Shown here in pieces: positions 20,240 through 21,376 of a stretch of DNA of 21,376 nucleotides. The notes beneath the pieces are model-generated. The model did not search any database and was not told the origin of the DNA. It saw nothing but the letters and a program-made list of their open reading frames with translations. Position numbers and translations under genes: made by a program. Where the stretch lies: the NCBI GenBank assembly GCA_038247995.1, contig JBBRUG010000060.1, positions 1 through 21,376 of the forward strand, read 5' to 3'. The first letter of the stretch is position 1. Every line of letters begins with the position of its first letter. The DNA comes from JBBRUG01 sp038247995. Its GTDB lineage: Bacteria; Chloroflexota; Chloroflexia; Chloroflexales; Chloroflexaceae.

Positions 20240-20279
20240 GGCAAAACCTGGCGCTCCACTTTGGCGTCTTGATTTTGCC
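20240..20279. terminator. Weak inverted repeat between deoC and sucD
   Basis: GGCAAAA (20240-20246) and TTTTGCC (20273-20279) are complementary over 7 bp with a 26-base interior that can pair partly (GGCGC against GCGCC-like bases). On the minus strand it is followed by TTTT. It may weaken read-through from deoC to sucD, but this is a weak signal. Confidence 0.25.
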
Positions 20280-20290
20280 CTTGCATTGAT

Positions 20291-21085
20291 CTAATATCCG
20301 TCAGCTTGCTGTGAGCGATCAGTTTGTTCGCCCTCAGCGGCGCGCACAATGGCAACGCCTGCCGAGGCGCCGATGCGGGTTGCGCCGGCGGCGATCATGG
20401 CCTGGGCATCGGCGAGGGTGCGGACGCCGCCGCTGGCCTTGACGCCCACTTCCGGGCCAACCACCCGTCGCATCAGCGCAATGTCGGCCACGGTAGCGCC
20501 GCCGCCGGAAAAGCCGGTGCTCGTCTTTACGAAATCGGCGCCGGCGCGGGCGGCCAGTATGCACGCAGCGATCTTCTCTTCGTCGCTGAGCAAGCCGGTC
20601 TCGATGATCACCTTCACCAGCGCGCCCTGAGCGTGGCCGGCTTCAACAACGTTGCGAATGTCGGCGGCGACCTCGCCATACAAACCGGCTTTGAGCGCGC
20701 CGATGTTGATCACCATGTCGAGCTCACGCGCGCCGTTGCCGGCGGCCTGAGTCGCCTCAAAGACCTTCGTTTTGGTGGTGGTGGCGCCGAGCGGGAAGCC
20801 AATCACGGTACAGACGGCCACTGGCACACCCTTGAGTTGGCGCACGCACAACGGCACGTGGGTGGGATTGACGCAAACGCTGGCGAAGCGGTACTGTTGC
20901 GCTTCGGCACAGAGTTGGACGATCTGTTCCGGGGTTGCTTCGGGCTTGAGCAGCGTGTGGTCGATGTAGGCGGCTAACGGCGTATCGGAGCGGGGTGACG
21001 CCGGCGCTTCGGCCAGGCGGGCGCCGGTCGGCAGGCCGGGGATCGCCTCCAGGCGGGCAGTTACCTGCGCGATTAACGCATCCAT
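20291..21085 (-). CDS. deoC: Deoxyribose-phosphate aldolase
   Basis: 264 aa with a short extra N-terminal stretch (about 35 residues) before the core that begins AAYIDHTLLKPEAT. DeoC splits 2-deoxyribose 5-phosphate into glyceraldehyde 3-phosphate and acetaldehyde in nucleoside breakdown. The Schiff-base lysine is Lys187 in DFVKTSTGF, supported by Asp123 in ELDMVINIG and Lys216 in GVKASGG. AAGGAAG lies ahead of the ATG. The C terminus (GEQTDRSQQADGY) keeps the Tyr ending seen in several DeoC proteins. It reads toward sucD, 90 bp away. Confidence 0.96.
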   Translation of the reverse strand: MDALIAQVTARLEAIPGLPTGARLAEAPASPRSDTPLAAYIDHTLLKPEATPEQIVQLCAEAQQYRFASVCVNPTHVPLCVRQLKGVPVAVCTVIGFPLGATTTKTKVFEATQAAGNGARELDMVINIGALKAGLYGEVAADIRNVVEAGHAQGALVKVIIETGLLSDEEKIAACILAARAGADFVKTSTGFSGGGATVADIALMRRVVGPEVGVKASGGVRTLADAQAMIAAGATRIGASAGVAIVRAAEGEQTDRSQQADGY

Positions 21086-21144
21086 TCGCGCTTCCTTCGT
21101 ATCGATGTCTGTCGGTGCAGCAAACGCGTTTCATTGCGGCATTC

Positions 21145-21153
21145 ATTGTAGCA
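21145..21153 (-). promoter_or_regulatory. Extended -10 promoter of deoC
   Basis: On the minus strand, TGCTACAAT (TACAAT at 21145-21150 plus the TG extension). No good -35 is visible. The transcript would start near 21138, leaving about 53 bases before the deoC ATG. This is the third extended -10 motif in the window with the same weak -35. Confidence 0.5.
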
Positions 21154-21217
21154 CAGGTCGCTCGTTGCCTTGCATGTAGTGTTGGGCAAGGCGGAGGTCG
21201 GTCCAACCCCAGCTGCC

Positions 21218-21330
21218 TTTCATCCCCCGGCCCCCTGCCTTGCAGGTGTAGGGTTTTTACAGGATCGCGTCCCAATGCGCTATTCCCCGCATCCCCCCAG
21301 CCCCCTGCTCCCTCACGTGGAGCAGGGGGA
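21218..21330. repeat. Two related GC-rich palindromic repeat elements
   Basis: Both copies start with CATCCCCC followed by GCCCCCTGC. The right one holds a perfect 11-bp stem, CCCCCTGCTCC (21301-21311) and GGAGCAGGGGG (21319-21329), around a 7-base loop. The left one has the shorter CCCCTGC-CTT-GCAGG stem near 21231-21246. The 21154-21376 end of the window otherwise shows no gene. They look like copies of a non-coding dispersed repeat. Confidence 0.55.
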
Positions 21331-21376
21331 GCCGCCGCAGATTCGGCGTCCTGATGCTGTCGGAAGCCCCGCTCCC

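Overview
The window is a GC-rich stretch of a bacterial chromosome, most likely a member of the Chloroflexota (Chloroflexus/Roseiflexus type). That assignment is an inference. It rests on the style of the proteins (GAF-domain sensor kinase, GAF-plus-cyclase receptor, Pro/Ala-rich lipoprotein with an M23 peptidase and a golvesin-like domain) and on intergenic DNA full of heptamer repeats and GC-rich palindromes. No rRNA, tRNA, CRISPR array or transposase gene was seen.

Left part (1-3864). The first codons of sucC run off the left edge on the minus strand. A divergent mycoredoxin-like glutaredoxin follows on the plus strand. Then comes a two-gene minus-strand operon, argD-purA (arginine and purine biosynthesis), and a repeat-rich stretch (3340-3690). 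This stretch has a duplicated 51-bp unit and heptamer tandem repeats that run into the 3' end of a small unknown minus-strand gene.

Centre (4003-12061). One plus-strand operon of about 8 kb starts at an extended -10 promoter. It encodes a group 4 [NiFe]-hydrogenase/NuoD-like large subunit that keeps all four metal-ligand cysteines, a coupled 40-aa ORF, two antiporter-like (NuoL/M- and NuoN-like) membrane proteins, a HyfE/NuoK-like membrane protein, a NuoH/HyfC-like membrane protein, and then an ABC ATPase and ABC-2 permease. No iron-sulfur small subunit (NuoB/HyfI), ferredoxin subunit or NuoC is present in the operon. The antiporter-like proteins lack most of the ionisable residues used for proton pumping. 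This incomplete, diverged complex is the most unusual thing in the window.

Right part (12062-21376). This is an envelope and signalling block: a minus-strand M23 lipoprotein with a nearly leaderless promoter, a PspC-domain protein, a small two-helix membrane protein, a membrane adenylate cyclase, a Rieske ferredoxin and a soluble GAF histidine kinase with an H-box of the NarL-partner type. Next come sucD, about 19 kb from sucC and on the same strand, and deoC, followed by repeat-type palindromes at the right edge. Convergent gene pairs are separated by strong inverted repeats that probably act as two-way terminators.
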